A DNA stretch of 64,000 bases from Planococcus maitriensis (GTDB lineage Bacteria; Bacillota; Bacilli; Bacillales_A; Planococcaceae): NCBI RefSeq assembly GCF_003289925.1, contig NZ_QLZQ01000003.1, positions 248,001-312,000 on the forward strand, written 5' to 3'. The notes under the pieces were generated by a model, which was given only the letters and a program-made list of their open reading frames with translations, searched no databases and was not told the DNA's origin. The position numbers and the translations under genes are program-made. Position 1 is the stretch's first letter; each line of letters starts with the position of its first letter. Shown here in pieces: positions 25,164 through 35,405 of this stretch.

Positions 25164-26156
25164 ATGAGCAGAGCAGAGAATATGAACGAACATACAATGA
25201 AACAGCAAGCATTGGCGTTATTGGAAGGGCGCATGAACCAACAGCAGATGAAGGAGCTCCTCAGCGGCTTGCACGAAAAAGGCGAGACGGCCGACGAGTT
25301 GGTCGGCATGGTCCTTGCCATGCGGGAGAAGGCAGTCAAGCTTCCGGAAGTGGAAGGTGAACTGGTAGACGTGTGCGGCACCGGCGGCGATAAATCCTTT
25401 AGCTTCAACATCAGCACATTGACGGCGTTCGTCTTGGCCGGCTGCGGCATGAGCGTCGCGAAGCACGGTAACCGGAGCGTTTCCAGCAAGACGGGCAGCT
25501 CAGATTTATTGGAAGAGATCGGGATATCCACTCAATTGGCTGTAACGGAATTGCCGGCACTCGTCGAACAGACTGGCATCGCCTTTTTGTTCGCGCCGTC
25601 GATCCATCCGGCACTCGGGGACTTGCGTGAAGTGCGCAAGGCAATCGGCACGCCGACCATCTTCAACTTGGTCGGTCCGCTGGCGAATCCTTTGCCGATC
25701 GCCATCCAAATGAGCGGCGTTTACCGTCCGGACATGATGGAACCGATGGCTGAAGCCTTGATGCGCCTCGGCAGAAAGCGCGGGGCGATAGTCCACGGGG
25801 CAGGCGGACTGGATGAACTGTCTCTTGCCGGGACCAACCAATTGATCGTCTTTGACGAACAAGGCAAGCGCAGCTTGACGGTCCATCCTCACGAAGTCGG
25901 TCTTGAAACCGCGCCGATCGAAGCGATTCGCGGAGGCGATTCAAAACGCAATGCAGAGATTTTCATGCAAGTGATCGACGGGACGCCGAGTGCTTATTTG
26001 GATACAGTGGCACTCAATGCGGGAACGGTGCTTTACGTGAGCGGCCGTGCCGCAAGCATTGCGGAAGGCGTGCATCAGGCGCGCAAATCCATCATTTCAG
26101 GAGAAACGGCGCGTGTGTATGAATTGCACCGCCTGGCATCGGGGGTGCTCGTATGA
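25164..26156 (+). CDS. trpD: Anthranilate phosphoribosyltransferase
   Basis: Second step of tryptophan synthesis: joins anthranilate to PRPP. The 330-residue protein has the PRPP-binding motif CGTGGDKSFSFNIST near 72-86 and the anthranilate-site region AKHGNRSVSSKTGSSDLLE. First gene after the T-box; trpE and trpG are absent upstream. GAGGAGAG precedes the start, and its stop overlaps trpC by ATGA. Confidence 0.94.
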   Translation: MSRAENMNEHTMKQQALALLEGRMNQQQMKELLSGLHEKGETADELVGMVLAMREKAVKLPEVEGELVDVCGTGGDKSFSFNISTLTAFVLAGCGMSVAKHGNRSVSSKTGSSDLLEEIGISTQLAVTELPALVEQTGIAFLFAPSIHPALGDLREVRKAIGTPTIFNLVGPLANPLPIAIQMSGVYRPDMMEPMAEALMRLGRKRGAIVHGAGGLDELSLAGTNQLIVFDEQGKRSLTVHPHEVGLETAPIEAIRGGDSKRNAEIFMQVIDGTPSAYLDTVALNAGTVLYVSGRAASIAEGVHQARKSIISGETARVYELHRLASGVLV

Positions 26157-26926
26157 CCATATTGGACAAAATCATGGAAACCAAACGGCAGGAAATCACT
26201 GCCTATGAAAATAGTTATCCTAAAACCGAGCGATATCCGGACAAACCGAAACTCCTCGACACCTTGCGAAAAAGCCGCGGAGTCATTTCGGAAATCAAGC
26301 GTGCATCTCCGTCGAAAGGCGCCATCCGCATGGAAGTGGATGTCGTCGAACAGGCCCTCAAATATGAAGGGGCCGGCGCAGCCGCCATTTCCGTATTGAC
26401 GGACGAGCAATATTTCAAAGGGTCGATCGACGATTTGAAGAAAGTGGCACACGCTGTTTCGGTCCCTGTATTGTGCAAAGATTTCATGGTCAGCGAAATA
26501 CAGGTCGAACGGGCGAAAGCGGCAGGGGCAACGATCATTCTGTTGATCGTCGCCGCGCTTGAAGAAGAGGAGCTCGAACGGTTATTCCGCTACGCGGATG
26601 CGCTCGGCATGGAAATCCTGGTGGAAGTGCATGATGCAGCAGAGCTCGAAAAAGCGGTGGCGCTCGGGGCGCAATTGATTGGCGTCAATAACCGCGACTT
26701 AAAAACCTTTAAAGTGTCGCTGGAGCGGACGGCTGAATTAGCTGGGAAATTCCCGTTTGACAGCGGTTCTGTGCTGATCAGCGAGAGTGGCATGAACGAG
26801 GCGGCGGATGCTCACCAAGCCTATGAACTGGGCGCACAAGGCGTACTGGTGGGGGAAGCGCTGATGCGTTCGGAAAATCCGGCTGGCTGGATTCGCCAGG
26901 CGACAGGACAGGAGGCAGCGCGATGA
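26153..26926 (+). CDS. trpC: Indole-3-glycerol phosphate synthase
   Basis: Beta/alpha-barrel enzyme of 257 residues that closes the indole ring. Visible motifs are [13 protein letters not shown] (catalytic Lys region), [16 protein letters not shown] and [17 protein letters not shown], plus the phosphate site ISESGM. Overlaps trpD and trpFB by ATGA, so translation is coupled. Confidence 0.94.
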   Translation: MTILDKIMETKRQEITAYENSYPKTERYPDKPKLLDTLRKSRGVISEIKRASPSKGAIRMEVDVVEQALKYEGAGAAAISVLTDEQYFKGSIDDLKKVAHAVSVPVLCKDFMVSEIQVERAKAAGATIILLIVAALEEEELERLFRYADALGMEILVEVHDAAELEKAVALGAQLIGVNNRDLKTFKVSLERTAELAGKFPFDSGSVLISESGMNEAADAHQAYELGAQGVLVGEALMRSENPAGWIRQATGQEAAR

Positions 26927-28731
26927 CACGTGTGAAAATCTGTGGATTGATGGAGGAACGGCACGTTCAAGCCGCATCTCAAGCGGATGCGATCGGGTTT
27001 GTCTTTGCCCCGAGCAAACGGCGCGTATCGGTCGAACGGGCCCAGGAATTGTCGCAAATCGCAAACGCCGGGGTTGAACGGATCGGCGTATTCGTCAACG
27101 CTTCTTATGAAGAAATCGAAAAGGCCGTCAAGACGGTGCCGCTGACGATGGTGCAACTACATGGTGATGAGCCGGACGAGCTGATCCAGCGTATCGAAGT
27201 GCCGGTCATTCAAGCTTTTTCGATCCGGACACCGGACGATGTGGAAAAATTGAACAACTCGATTGCGGACTATATATTGGTCGATGCGCCAGGCACCGAC
27301 TATCGCGGGGGCAGTGGGCATGTATTCGATTGGAGCCTCCTGGAAAACGCGGGCTTGGATCATAGCCGCCTCATTTTAGCAGGCGGATTGAATAGAGGGA
27401 ATGTGCAAGCGGCCATCAGCCAAACCGCTCCATTCATGGTCGATGTATCGAGCGGAGTGGAAACCGATGGCCGGAAAGATGAAGTGAAAATTCGGCAATT
27501 CATACTACAGGCAAAGGGTGATTCGATGGAAAGAACAAAAGAAAAAACAATGGACCCGATAGGATTTTTCGGCCGCTACGGCGGACAGTTCGTTCCGGAA
27601 ACCTTGATGAAAGCAGTCAAAGAACTCGAGGCCGCGTATGAAGAAGCAAAAAATGACCCTGAATTCCAAAAAGAATATCACCATTATTTGAGTGAATACG
27701 TCGGCCGCGAACAGCCACTGACCTTTGCTGCGCGCATGACAGAAGCATGGGGCGGGCCGAAAATTTACTTGAAACGCGAAGATTTAAATCATACCGGCGC
27801 CCATAAAGTGAACAATGCCATCGGACAGGCTTTGCTTGCCCGGCGCATGGGCAAGCGCAAAATCGTCGCTGAAACCGGAGCGGGCCAGCACGGCGTGGCG
27901 ACAGCTACCATTTGCGCGTTATTCGATCTGGATTGTGTTGTATTCATGGGCGAAGAAGACATCAAGCGCCAGCAGCTCAACGTGTTCCGCATGAAATTAT
28001 TGGGGGCCCGCGTGGAGAGCGTATCAAAAGGCAGCGGCACGCTGAAGGATGCAGTCAATGAAGCGCTGCGCTACTGGGTCACGAATGTTGAAGACACCCA
28101 TTATTTGATCGGCTCGGCGCTTGGCCCCCATCCGTTCCCGACGATGGTGCGTGATTTCCAAAGCGTCATCGGCCAGGAAACGAAGCGCCAGATCCTCGAC
28201 AAGGAAGGGCGCTTGCCGGATGCTGTCGTCGCGTGCGTCGGCGGCGGTTCCAATGCAATCGGCATGTTCCACCCTTTTGTTAACGACGAATCGGTCCGTT
28301 TGATCGGCGCCGAAGCGGCAGGGGAAGGCGTCGATACCGACCGCCACGCCGCGACTTTGACGAAAGGTTCGGAAGGCGTGCTCCACGGTGCCATGATGAA
28401 GTTATTACAGGATGAGTCCGGGCAAGTACAGGAAGCGCATTCCATTTCCGCTGGCCTCGATTATCCGGGAATCGGGCCGGAGCACGCGCATCTCGCTGAC
28501 AGCGGGCGCGTCACATACGAAGCGATTACAGATGATGAAGCGCTGGCGTCGGTCATTGAAATGTCGCGTCTTGAAGGCATCATCCCGGCTTTGGAATCTG
28601 CCCATGCGGTAGCGGAAGCCAAAAAACAGGCGCGGTCGATGACAGCGGATGAATTGCTCGTCATTTGCGTATCCGGCAGAGGCGATAAGGATATGGCGAC
28701 ATATGCCGAGAAATTGGAGGGGCTGTCATGA
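26923..28731 (+). CDS. trpFB: TrpF-TrpB fusion: PRA isomerase plus tryptophan synthase beta
   Basis: One uninterrupted 602-codon frame. Residues 1-201 are phosphoribosylanthranilate isomerase (VKICGL with the catalytic Cys, [39 protein letters not shown], and the usual C-terminal [12 protein letters not shown]). Residues 202-602 are the PLP-dependent beta subunit ([35 protein letters not shown] with the PLP lysine, [20 protein letters not shown]). The linker is about 15 residues ([16 protein letters not shown]). An internal ATG at 27526 has AAAGGGTG 5 nt upstream, so a separate TrpB could also be made. All other junctions in this operon are ATGA overlaps. Confidence 0.92.
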   Translation: MTRVKICGLMEERHVQAASQADAIGFVFAPSKRRVSVERAQELSQIANAGVERIGVFVNASYEEIEKAVKTVPLTMVQLHGDEPDELIQRIEVPVIQAFSIRTPDDVEKLNNSIADYILVDAPGTDYRGGSGHVFDWSLLENAGLDHSRLILAGGLNRGNVQAAISQTAPFMVDVSSGVETDGRKDEVKIRQFILQAKGDSMERTKEKTMDPIGFFGRYGGQFVPETLMKAVKELEAAYEEAKNDPEFQKEYHHYLSEYVGREQPLTFAARMTEAWGGPKIYLKREDLNHTGAHKVNNAIGQALLARRMGKRKIVAETGAGQHGVATATICALFDLDCVVFMGEEDIKRQQLNVFRMKLLGARVESVSKGSGTLKDAVNEALRYWVTNVEDTHYLIGSALGPHPFPTMVRDFQSVIGQETKRQILDKEGRLPDAVVACVGGGSNAIGMFHPFVNDESVRLIGAEAAGEGVDTDRHAATLTKGSEGVLHGAMMKLLQDESGQVQEAHSISAGLDYPGIGPEHAHLADSGRVTYEAITDDEALASVIEMSRLEGIIPALESAHAVAEAKKQARSMTADELLVICVSGRGDKDMATYAEKLEGLS

Positions 28732-29498
28732 AACGATTAACCGAACTGAAACAGGCAGGGCAGAAAGCGTTTGTCGCTTACATCATGGCCGGAGACGGCG
28801 GAATCGACAAACTGGGCGAACAGATCCGGTATTTGCAAGAGCGCGGGGTGACGGCAATTGAAGTCGGAATTCCCTTCTCGGATCCAGTCGCTGATGGGCC
28901 GACAATCGAAGCTGCAGGAAACCGTGCGCTTGCTGAAGGCATCACATTGGAAAAAGTGCTCGATGCGATGCAGCGCTTTGATTTCGAAGTGAAAGTCCCG
29001 CTCATCATCATGACCTATCTGAATCCGGTCATTCGCTTCGGTGCCGAGCGTTTTACCCAGGAAGCGAAAAAAGCGGGGGCATCAGGCATCATCATTCCGG
29101 ATTTGCCGTTCGAGCATCGCCAATTGATTGAGCCATTCGCGAAACAGCAGGAGCTTGCGCTGATCCAGCTCGTCACGCTGACGACCATCGAGAGCCGCCT
29201 GGAAGAAATCCTCAAGCAGGCGGAAGGGTTTGTCTATGCGGTAACCGTGACCGGCATTACCGGAAGCCGCGATGAGTTGGCGGAAGAAGTCGGCGCATTC
29301 ACGCGCAAAGTAAGGGAATTGAGCCCTGTCCCGGTCTATGCGGGATTTGGGATCTCCAAAGAAAGCCATGTCGATATGCTGCGTGACGATGTGGACGGTT
29401 TTATTGTCGGCAGCGCGATTGTCCAGGCATTCCATGAAGACCGGATTGAAGATGTCGAACCCTTGATCGATGCAGTGACCGCCCCTCATTCGGTATAA
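28728..29498 (+). CDS. trpA: Tryptophan synthase alpha subunit
   Basis: Alpha subunit of 256 residues that cleaves indole-glycerol phosphate and passes indole to the beta subunit. Motifs [19 protein letters not shown] with the catalytic Glu and Asp, [15 protein letters not shown] and [13 protein letters not shown] are visible. ATGA overlap with trpFB. Last trp gene. Confidence 0.94.
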   Translation: MKRLTELKQAGQKAFVAYIMAGDGGIDKLGEQIRYLQERGVTAIEVGIPFSDPVADGPTIEAAGNRALAEGITLEKVLDAMQRFDFEVKVPLIIMTYLNPVIRFGAERFTQEAKKAGASGIIIPDLPFEHRQLIEPFAKQQELALIQLVTLTTIESRLEEILKQAEGFVYAVTVTGITGSRDELAEEVGAFTRKVRELSPVPVYAGFGISKESHVDMLRDDVDGFIVGSAIVQAFHEDRIEDVEPLIDAVTAPHSV

Positions 29499-29518
29499 TA
29501 CCGTCAGGAGGGATCAGC

Positions 29519-30112
29519 ATGTTTGAACCGATGGATGAGAAGTTCTTTGAAACCCCGACTCTTGAGTTGTCGCGGGATTTACTAGGGAAAATACTGGTCC
29601 ACGAACTGCCGGGCGGCATCGTCGCCGGCAGGATCGTCGAGACTGAAGCATATATGGGGGCGGAAGACCGGGCTGCACACAGTTTCGGAAACCGCCGCAC
29701 AAAACGCACCGAAGTGATGTTCGGCAGGTCGGGGCTTGTCTATACGTACCAGATGCATACCCATACACTATTGAACGTCGTTAGCGGCCCTCAGGAAATA
29801 CCGCGCGCAATCCTGATCCGGGCGGTCGAGCCGGTCGAGGGCATCGAGTTCATGGCAGAGCGCAGAGGGCAGCATATGCCGATGAAGCAATGGACGAGCG
29901 GGCCCGGCAAGCTGACGAAAGCGATGGGCATCACAATGGATTATAACGGCCATCATTTTACCGAGCGGCCGCTTTATATCGCTGAAGGCGATGCGGTGCA
30001 CACAGTATCGACGGGACCGCGCGTCGGCATCGGGAATTCACAGGAAGCGGTCCATTACCCGTACCGTTTTTGGGAATCGGATAATCCGTTCGTTTCGAAA
30101 TTCCGCCCCTAA
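29519..30112 (+). CDS. DNA-3-methyladenine glycosylase (AAG family)
   Basis: Base-excision repair glycosylase of the AAG/MPG family (197 residues) that removes alkylated purines. It has LARDLLGKILVHE-like sequence (LSRDLLGKILVHEL), catalytic Glu in VETEAYMGAEDRAAHS and the intercalating region VYTYQMHTHTLLNVV. CAGGAGGGAT precedes ATG 29519. It sits 20 bp after trpA and may share its transcript. Confidence 0.92.
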   Translation: MFEPMDEKFFETPTLELSRDLLGKILVHELPGGIVAGRIVETEAYMGAEDRAAHSFGNRRTKRTEVMFGRSGLVYTYQMHTHTLLNVVSGPQEIPRAILIRAVEPVEGIEFMAERRGQHMPMKQWTSGPGKLTKAMGITMDYNGHHFTERPLYIAEGDAVHTVSTGPRVGIGNSQEAVHYPYRFWESDNPFVSKFRP

Positions 30113-30119
30113 CCCGGAT

Positions 30120-30145
30120 GTTTAAGCTTTCGAATTCGTGGAATA
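30120..30145 (+). promoter_or_regulatory. Possible sigma-B promoter for the yfkM-like gene
   Basis: GTTTAA (30120-30125), 14-bp spacer, GGAATA (30140-30145). The -35 is perfect and the -10 partial. The B. subtilis homologue yfkM is a sigma-B general stress gene. Confidence 0.5.
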
Positions 30146-30182
30146 CTGATAGGGAGCATTTAAACAGAAGGAGTGAAGTGAA

Positions 30183-30701
30183 ATGGCGAAAATTGCAACT
30201 TTAATTACGGACATGTTCGAGGACGTGGAGTATACAGAACCGGCAAAAGCGTTTAACGAAGCAGGCCATGAACTGATCAATATCGAAAAGGAAGCAGGCA
30301 AGAAAGTGACCGGCAAACAAGGCGAAGCTGTTGTCACGATCGATAAAGGCATCGACGATGTGAACCCGGATGAATTCGATGCGCTGCTATTGCCAGGCGG
30401 TTTCTCGCCGGACCAATTGCGCGCGGATGACCGTTTCGTGACATTCACGAAGGCGTTCATGGATGCCGAAAAACCGGTCTTCGCGATTTGCCACGGGCCG
30501 CAGCTATTGATCACGGCGAAAGCTTTGGAAGGCCGTGATGCTACAGGCTTCAAATCGATTCAAGTCGACATGGAGTATGCGGGCGCAAAAGTTGCCGACA
30601 AAGAGGTTGTCGTCTGCCAAAACCAATTGGTGACAAGCCGCCAGCCGGATGACATCCCTGCATTCAACCGTGAGTCATTGAAATTGCTTGAAAACAAATA
30701 A
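30183..30701 (+). CDS. yfkM: DJ-1/PfpI family general stress protein (YfkM-like)
   Basis: Cytoplasmic DJ-1/PfpI protein of 172 residues, related to Bacillus general stress protein 18 and to deglycase/protease-type PfpI proteins. The nucleophile elbow is VFAICHGPQLL with Cys near 104 and the following His; the acidic partner lies near DMFEDVEYTEP. GAAGGAGTGAAG precedes the start. Confidence 0.9.
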   Translation: MAKIATLITDMFEDVEYTEPAKAFNEAGHELINIEKEAGKKVTGKQGEAVVTIDKGIDDVNPDEFDALLLPGGFSPDQLRADDRFVTFTKAFMDAEKPVFAICHGPQLLITAKALEGRDATGFKSIQVDMEYAGAKVADKEVVVCQNQLVTSRQPDDIPAFNRESLKLLENK

Positions 30702-30711
30702 GGAACCATCC

Positions 30712-30743
30712 AAATCGCTCCCGTCATTGGGGGCGGTTTTTCT
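30712..30743 (+). terminator. Terminator after the yfkM-like gene
   Basis: AATCGCTCCC pairs with GGGGGCGGTT (with G-T pairs), then a T-run. Confidence 0.65.
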
Positions 30744-30776
30744 TATTGAAAATTATTAGGGAATCGAAATGTCCCC

Positions 30777-30805
30777 TTGCATACATAAGCGCTTGCTTAT
30801 ATAAT
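30777..30805 (+). promoter_or_regulatory. arsRB promoter and operator
   Basis: TTGCAT (30777-30782), 17-bp spacer, TATAAT (30800-30805). The inverted repeat ATAAGC-GCTT-GCTTAT (30785-30800) fills the spacer and is the likely ArsR operator. Confidence 0.82.
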
Positions 30806-30834
30806 GAATCCATTGCCAAAAAGAGGTGACTGAA

Positions 30835-31164
30835 ATGGACTATAAACAAATGGAACAGAGCTTGAAAGCGGTAAGCGACGAAACCCGCATGCTGATTTTG
30901 AAATACTTATCGAAAGAGGCGTTGTGCATCTGTGAATTTACCGAGCTGCTCGATATGTCGCAGCCGGCCATCAGCCAGCATATGCGCAAACTCAAGCAGG
31001 CGGGATTGATCTGTGAAGAAAAGCGCGGGCGCTGGACGATCTGGTCACTCAATGAAAAGCACGGGCTTTTTGAGGTGCTGGCATCGCTTCTTGCGCTGTT
31101 GCCGGAACCCGAACGCACAGTGGAATCGCTCATTGCGGAAGGCAAGAAAGTGAATTGTAATTAA
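30835..31164 (+). CDS. arsR: ArsR family arsenic repressor
   Basis: Winged-helix repressor of 109 residues that leaves DNA when As(III) binds. The metal site is the LCICEF pair of Cys in the alpha-3 helix, and the recognition helix reads SQPAISQHMRKLKQAGL. An extra Cys lies in LICEEKRGR, and the C-terminus ends VNCN. The ATG at 30835 has AAAGAGGTGA upstream; an in-frame GTG 9 nt earlier lies within that site. Operon with arsB, gap 15 nt. Confidence 0.9.
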   Translation: MDYKQMEQSLKAVSDETRMLILKYLSKEALCICEFTELLDMSQPAISQHMRKLKQAGLICEEKRGRWTIWSLNEKHGLFEVLASLLALLPEPERTVESLIAEGKKVNCN

Positions 31165-31179
31165 GGAGTTGGAACTGAA

Positions 31180-32475
31180 ATGGATGTTTGGTTAGCGATC
31201 ATTATTTTTCTGGTGACATTGCTTTTCGTCATCTGGCAGCCGCGCGGGCTGTCGATCGGCTGGTCGGCCATTGCCGGGGCAGTGGTCGCCTTGATATTCG
31301 GTGTCGTCGATTTCGGCGATGTGTGGGACGTTACGGGAATTGTATGGAATGCGACATTGACTTTTGTCGCCTTGATCATCATTTCCTTGATTTTGGATGA
31401 AATCGGATTTTTCGAATGGGCAGCATTACATATGGCGCGTTTTGCCAAAGGCAGCGGCTTGCGCATGTTTTTTCTCGTCACGCTCCTTGGCGCAGTCGTA
31501 GCGGCGCTTTTCGCAAATGACGGCGCTGCTTTAATCCTGACGCCGATCGTTCTGGCGATGGTGAGGGCGTTGAAATTCCGCGATACGATGATTTTACCGT
31601 TTATCATGGCATCCGGCTTTATCGCCGATACGGCGTCATTGCCGTTTGTCATCAGCAACTTGGTCAATATCGTCTCGGCTGATTTCTTCGGTATCGGCTT
31701 TACGGAATACGCATTGCATATGGTGGTTCCGAACTTATTCAGCATATTGGCAAGCATGCTCGTGCTGTATTTATTCTTTAAAAAAGACATCCCGGGGCGC
31801 TTCGATCCCGGCGTGTTGAAAAAACCGGATACTGCGATCAAGGATATCCGCATTTTCCGCCTGTCTTGGGTCGTTCTCGCAATCTTGCTGATCGGTTACT
31901 TCATGAGTGAATCGCTCGAGATCCCGGTTTCCTTGATCGCCGGTTCGATTGCAATCATCTTCCTGGCAATTGCGCGCAACAGCAAGCACGTTGAAACGAT
32001 GGCGGTGCTAAAAGGGGCACCATGGGCGATCGTCTTCTTCTCGATCGGCATGTATGTCGTTGTCTACGGCTTGCGCAATGTCGGCTTGACTTCGGTTCTC
32101 GCGCAAGCGATTGAATGGACAGCGGGTCACGGCCTGTATGCAGCGACGATCGGCATGGGCTTTATCGCAGCGATCCTGTCGTCCGGCATGAACAATATGC
32201 CGACGGTCATGATCAATGCGTTGGTGATCGCTGAGACGGACACGAACGGCGTCATGCGCGATGCCTTGATTTATGCCAACGTCATCGGTTCCGACCTCGG
32301 CCCGAAAATCACGCCGATCGGTTCGCTCGCCACTCTTTTGTGGCTGCATGTCCTGAAAACGAAAGGTGTCGAAATCAGCTGGGGGTATTATTTTAAAGTC
32401 GGCATCATCCTTACAGTTCCGACTTTGTTCATCACCTTGACCGGACTATATGTATGGTTAACGGTTTTGAATTAA
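31180..32475 (+). CDS. arsB: Arsenite efflux transporter ArsB
   Basis: Membrane arsenite/antimonite exporter of 431 residues with about 12 membrane segments. The ArsB-type segments [20 protein letters not shown] and [17 protein letters not shown] and [19 protein letters not shown] are clear. The metal-regulated partner arsR lies directly upstream. No arsenate reductase gene (arsC) follows, so only trivalent arsenic would be exported unless arsC is elsewhere. Confidence 0.93.
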   Translation: MDVWLAIIIFLVTLLFVIWQPRGLSIGWSAIAGAVVALIFGVVDFGDVWDVTGIVWNATLTFVALIIISLILDEIGFFEWAALHMARFAKGSGLRMFFLVTLLGAVVAALFANDGAALILTPIVLAMVRALKFRDTMILPFIMASGFIADTASLPFVISNLVNIVSADFFGIGFTEYALHMVVPNLFSILASMLVLYLFFKKDIPGRFDPGVLKKPDTAIKDIRIFRLSWVVLAILLIGYFMSESLEIPVSLIAGSIAIIFLAIARNSKHVETMAVLKGAPWAIVFFSIGMYVVVYGLRNVGLTSVLAQAIEWTAGHGLYAATIGMGFIAAILSSGMNNMPTVMINALVIAETDTNGVMRDALIYANVIGSDLGPKITPIGSLATLLWLHVLKTKGVEISWGYYFKVGIILTVPTLFITLTGLYVWLTVLN

Positions 32476-32487
32476 TCAACGCAACGG

Positions 32488-32530
32488 AAAACGCCTGCCA
32501 TTCAAGAGTGAATGGCAGGCGTTTCTTTTT
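32488..32530. terminator. Bidirectional terminator after arsB
   Basis: AAACGCCTGCCATTC pairs with GAATGGCAGGCGTTT around a 6-nt loop. It lies between convergent genes. Confidence 0.88.
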
Positions 32531-32539
32531 AATTTTGGC

Positions 32540-33346
32540 TCAGTCCAAAAACTTGGCCAAGTAAATTTCGTCGTGTTCCTTGCCGTCGATGATCAGTGAG
32601 CGGCGGCGTGTGCCTTCTGCCTCGAATCCAGCTTTTTCATACAGCTTTCGCGCCCGCTCATTGGCTTCGATGACAGTCAATTCCAGGCGGGTGATGCCTT
32701 TTTGCTTAGACCACTCTTCGGCTTTTTCAAGAAGGGACTTGGCGATGCCTTTGCCTTGGGCTTCCTTCAGAAGGCCGAGAACCAGTGCTGCGCGGTGCGA
32801 TGCCCGTTTCGCTTCATTGCCGATGACCATCAAATAGCCGACGTGCTGGCCGTTCAAGATGGCGATGATGATGGCGGAATGCCCGCTTTGCTTCCACTCG
32901 ATGATTTGTTTGCGGACACGCTGTGTGGAAAGCGAGCGCTCATCCTTGCCGTAAAGCATGAAGTCGGATTCGGCCTCCACCGCTTTTTGGAGCAAAGCCA
33001 GCGACCGGGCATCCCCGTGTTCTGCGGTTCGGATCAACAAGATGTCTTTGTCTTCGGTATCGGTGTCAGCTGCTGTGTTCTTGGCATCCGCTTTTTCGAA
33101 AACGACGTAGCGGTCAGGCTCGACTTCCGCAACGCGGTAGCCGGCGTCCATCCAGGCGTGAAAATGTTTTGCGGGGGGCTTTGACTTTTTCCACCAGCTT
33201 TTATTCAAATAAGCTGCATTGGGCAAGTTCTGGCCCATGATCTGCTCAATTTCCGAAAACGTCAAACGGATGCTCGAATTTGTGGCGGCTTGAAAATAAT
33301 GAGACAAAGGGATGTATTTCTTTTCCAATAATATAGTCACTGGCAC
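32540..33346 (-). CDS. DUF7662 plus GNAT acetyltransferase
   Basis: Two-domain protein of about 268 residues. Residues about 10-85 (YIPLSHYFQAAT to RYVVFEK, with LTFSEIEQIMGQNLPNAAY) resemble the small DUF7662 domain found in Bacillota. A charged linker (AADTDTEDKD) leads to a GNAT domain (about 102-266) with the acetyl-CoA motif EAQGKGIAKSLLEKAEEW and NERARKLYEKAGFEAEGTRR. The acceptor is unknown. The start is GTG at 33346 or GTG two codons later, which is better placed after GAAGAGGTG. Confidence 0.75.
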   Translation of the reverse strand: MPVTILLEKKYIPLSHYFQAATNSSIRLTFSEIEQIMGQNLPNAAYLNKSWWKKSKPPAKHFHAWMDAGYRVAEVEPDRYVVFEKADAKNTAADTDTEDKDILLIRTAEHGDARSLALLQKAVEAESDFMLYGKDERSLSTQRVRKQIIEWKQSGHSAIIIAILNGQHVGYLMVIGNEAKRASHRAALVLGLLKEAQGKGIAKSLLEKAEEWSKQKGITRLELTVIEANERARKLYEKAGFEAEGTRRRSLIIDGKEHDEIYLAKFLD

Positions 33347-33567
33347 CTCTTCCTTCCAGAATCATAGGATTAGTTAGTCATATAATACCATTCGAATATG
33401 CTAAAGTACACACTAAACTTTAAAATTACTGATAATTCTAAAATCATTTCCGTATTTAGGTGGTAACGTGCTGGATAACACTAGGTTTTCTGTCACGGAT
33501 TTTTTCTGGAGAGACGATTTGTGATAGAATAATCTCAGAAACTACACAAGCCAGGAGGCCATTATTC

Positions 33568-34494
33568 ATGTCAAATGTTTTTGTATTAGGTCATAAAAAT
33601 CCGGACACCGATTCGATTTGTTCGGCGATTACTTACGCCCACTTGAAAAGAGAGCTCGGAATGGACGCCGAAGCCATTCGTCTCGGTGAACCGAACAATG
33701 AAACGCTTTACGCATTGGAGTATTTCAAGGTATCGCTGCCGCGTTTCGTGAAACATGCAGCGGACGAAGTGAATCAGGTCATCCTCGTCGACCATAACGA
33801 ACGCCAGCAAAGCATCGACGACATCGACGAAGTACAAGTGATCGAAGTGATCGACCATCACCGGATCGCTAATTTCGAAACAACCGACCCGCTTTATTTC
33901 CGTGCGGAGCCTGTCGGATGCACAGCGACGATTCTATTGAAACTTTATAAGGAACATGCAGTCGAAGTGCCGGCGGATATTGCCGGGTTGATGCTGTCGG
34001 CGATCATTTCGGATTCTTTGTTGTTCAAGTCCCCGACCTGCACCGACCAGGACATTCAGGCAGCGAAGGAATTGGGCGCAATTACCGGCGTTGATGTCGA
34101 GGAATACGGTCTTGCCATGTTGAAAGCCGGCGCAGACTTGAGCAATAAAACATTGGAAGACTTGATTTCGCTTGATTCGAAAGAATTTGAAGCGGGCGAC
34201 CACCGCTTTGAAGTGGCGCAAGTCAATGCAATTGATGTCTCGGAAGTGTTGGACCGCCAAGCGGAATTGGAAATTCTTATCAAAGGAGCGGTCGCATCGA
34301 AAGGGCTGGACTTGTTTGTCTTTGCTGTCACTGACGTCTTGAACAACAATTCAGAAGCAATCGTGATTGGCGAGCGTTCAGATATCATCGAGTCTGCTTT
34401 CCAATCAAGTGTGATCAATAACCGGGTGCTGCTGCCGGGAATAGTTTCGAGAAAGAAACAGATCGTGCCTGTCATCACAGAAGCCTTAAGCTGA
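33568..34494 (+). CDS. ppaC: Manganese-dependent inorganic pyrophosphatase
   Basis: Family II (DHH) pyrophosphatase of 308 residues that hydrolyses pyrophosphate from biosynthesis. Metal-binding motifs are [14 protein letters not shown] near 8-21, LVDHNE and [12 protein letters not shown], and the C-terminal DHHA2 domain ends with [14 protein letters not shown]. The start ATG 33568 follows CAGGAGGCC; an earlier in-frame start would add 36 unlikely residues. Confidence 0.95.
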   Translation: MSNVFVLGHKNPDTDSICSAITYAHLKRELGMDAEAIRLGEPNNETLYALEYFKVSLPRFVKHAADEVNQVILVDHNERQQSIDDIDEVQVIEVIDHHRIANFETTDPLYFRAEPVGCTATILLKLYKEHAVEVPADIAGLMLSAIISDSLLFKSPTCTDQDIQAAKELGAITGVDVEEYGLAMLKAGADLSNKTLEDLISLDSKEFEAGDHRFEVAQVNAIDVSEVLDRQAELEILIKGAVASKGLDLFVFAVTDVLNNNSEAIVIGERSDIIESAFQSSVINNRVLLPGIVSRKKQIVPVITEALS

Positions 34495-34522
34495 TTCCCT
34501 TACAGGGAGTCAGTTTTTTTTC
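34491..34522 (+). terminator. Terminator after ppaC
   Basis: CTGATTCCCT (overlapping the stop codon) pairs with AGGGAGTCAG and is followed by eight T residues. Confidence 0.75.
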
Positions 34523-34599
34523 GTGGAGAAGTTTCATACAGGCAAAAAAATTGTGGCGTATCGAGGTCATTGCTATAGTAAGTGGCGAGGTGAGTAGTT

Positions 34600-35310
34600 A
34601 TGAAAATAGAAGTTTGGTCGGATTACGTTTGCCCATTCTGTTATATAGGAAAGCGCACATTGGAACAAGCACTCGTACGCTCAGGCTACGAAAGCCAAGC
34701 GGAGATTACATTTAAAGCATATGAACTGGATGCACAGGCGCCGGTGGATTCCGATCGGCTTGCCTATGAACACTTAGCGGAAAAGATGGGGCAAAGCCTC
34801 GAACGGGCAAAAGAAATGACAGCCCAAGTTGCACAACAGGCGAAAGCATTCGATTTGCATTACGATGTGGAGAATATGCCCCACGCCAATACATTTTCTG
34901 CGCACAGGCTTGTCAAATGGGCCGAAACGCAAGACGGGGAACAGCAATTAACTGAACTGTTGATGCATCATTACTTCGAAAAAGCACATAACATCAGCAA
35001 TACGGAAGTTTTACTGTCAATCGTCGAGAAAGCGGGGCTCGACCGGGAACGGGCGGCGGAAGTCCTCGGTTCGGATCAATTCCAGGGTGAAGTTGAACGT
35101 GACATTCAAGAAGCCGGGCAGATCGGTGTACAAGGCGTTCCATTTTTCGTCGTCAACCGAAAATACGCCATCTCCGGTGCCCAGCCGCTCGAAGCGTTTA
35201 TCGAAGCATTGGAGCAGATCGGCGAAGAGGAAGGCATGCGCCCTGCATTGAAGCCGATCGGTAAAGCGAAGACAAGCTTTTGCACAGGTGATTCCTGCGA
35301 AGGGGAATGA
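34600..35310 (+). CDS. DsbA family thiol oxidoreductase (FrnE-like)
   Basis: Cytoplasmic thioredoxin-fold protein of 236 residues of the FrnE branch of DsbA. The active site is CPFCYIG near residues 12-18, the cis-Pro loop is GVQGVPFFVVNRKYAISGA, and a second Cys pair sits in the C-terminal tail (SFCTGDSCEGE), which FrnE proteins can use as an extra redox pair. No signal peptide. It precedes the azoreductase but is separated by that gene's own promoter. Confidence 0.88.
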   Translation: MKIEVWSDYVCPFCYIGKRTLEQALVRSGYESQAEITFKAYELDAQAPVDSDRLAYEHLAEKMGQSLERAKEMTAQVAQQAKAFDLHYDVENMPHANTFSAHRLVKWAETQDGEQQLTELLMHHYFEKAHNISNTEVLLSIVEKAGLDRERAAEVLGSDQFQGEVERDIQEAGQIGVQGVPFFVVNRKYAISGAQPLEAFIEALEQIGEEEGMRPALKPIGKAKTSFCTGDSCEGE

Positions 35311-35324
35311 GCCAGGCAAGTTCA

Positions 35325-35375
35325 TTGACTTTATATCTCGAATTACTTATAATTAAAAAGTCTCGAATTAAAGAA
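35325..35375 (+). promoter_or_regulatory. azoR promoter with two MhqR-like half palindromes
   Basis: TTGACT (35325-35330), 17-bp spacer, TATAAT (35348-35353). TCTCGAATTA occurs at 35336-35345 in the spacer and again at 35361-35370, 25 bp apart, each a good half of the MhqR palindrome ATCTCGAATTCGAGAT. Confidence 0.7.
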
Positions 35376-35405
35376 TCATAATGATAGTATAAAGGAGTTT
35401 TACTA

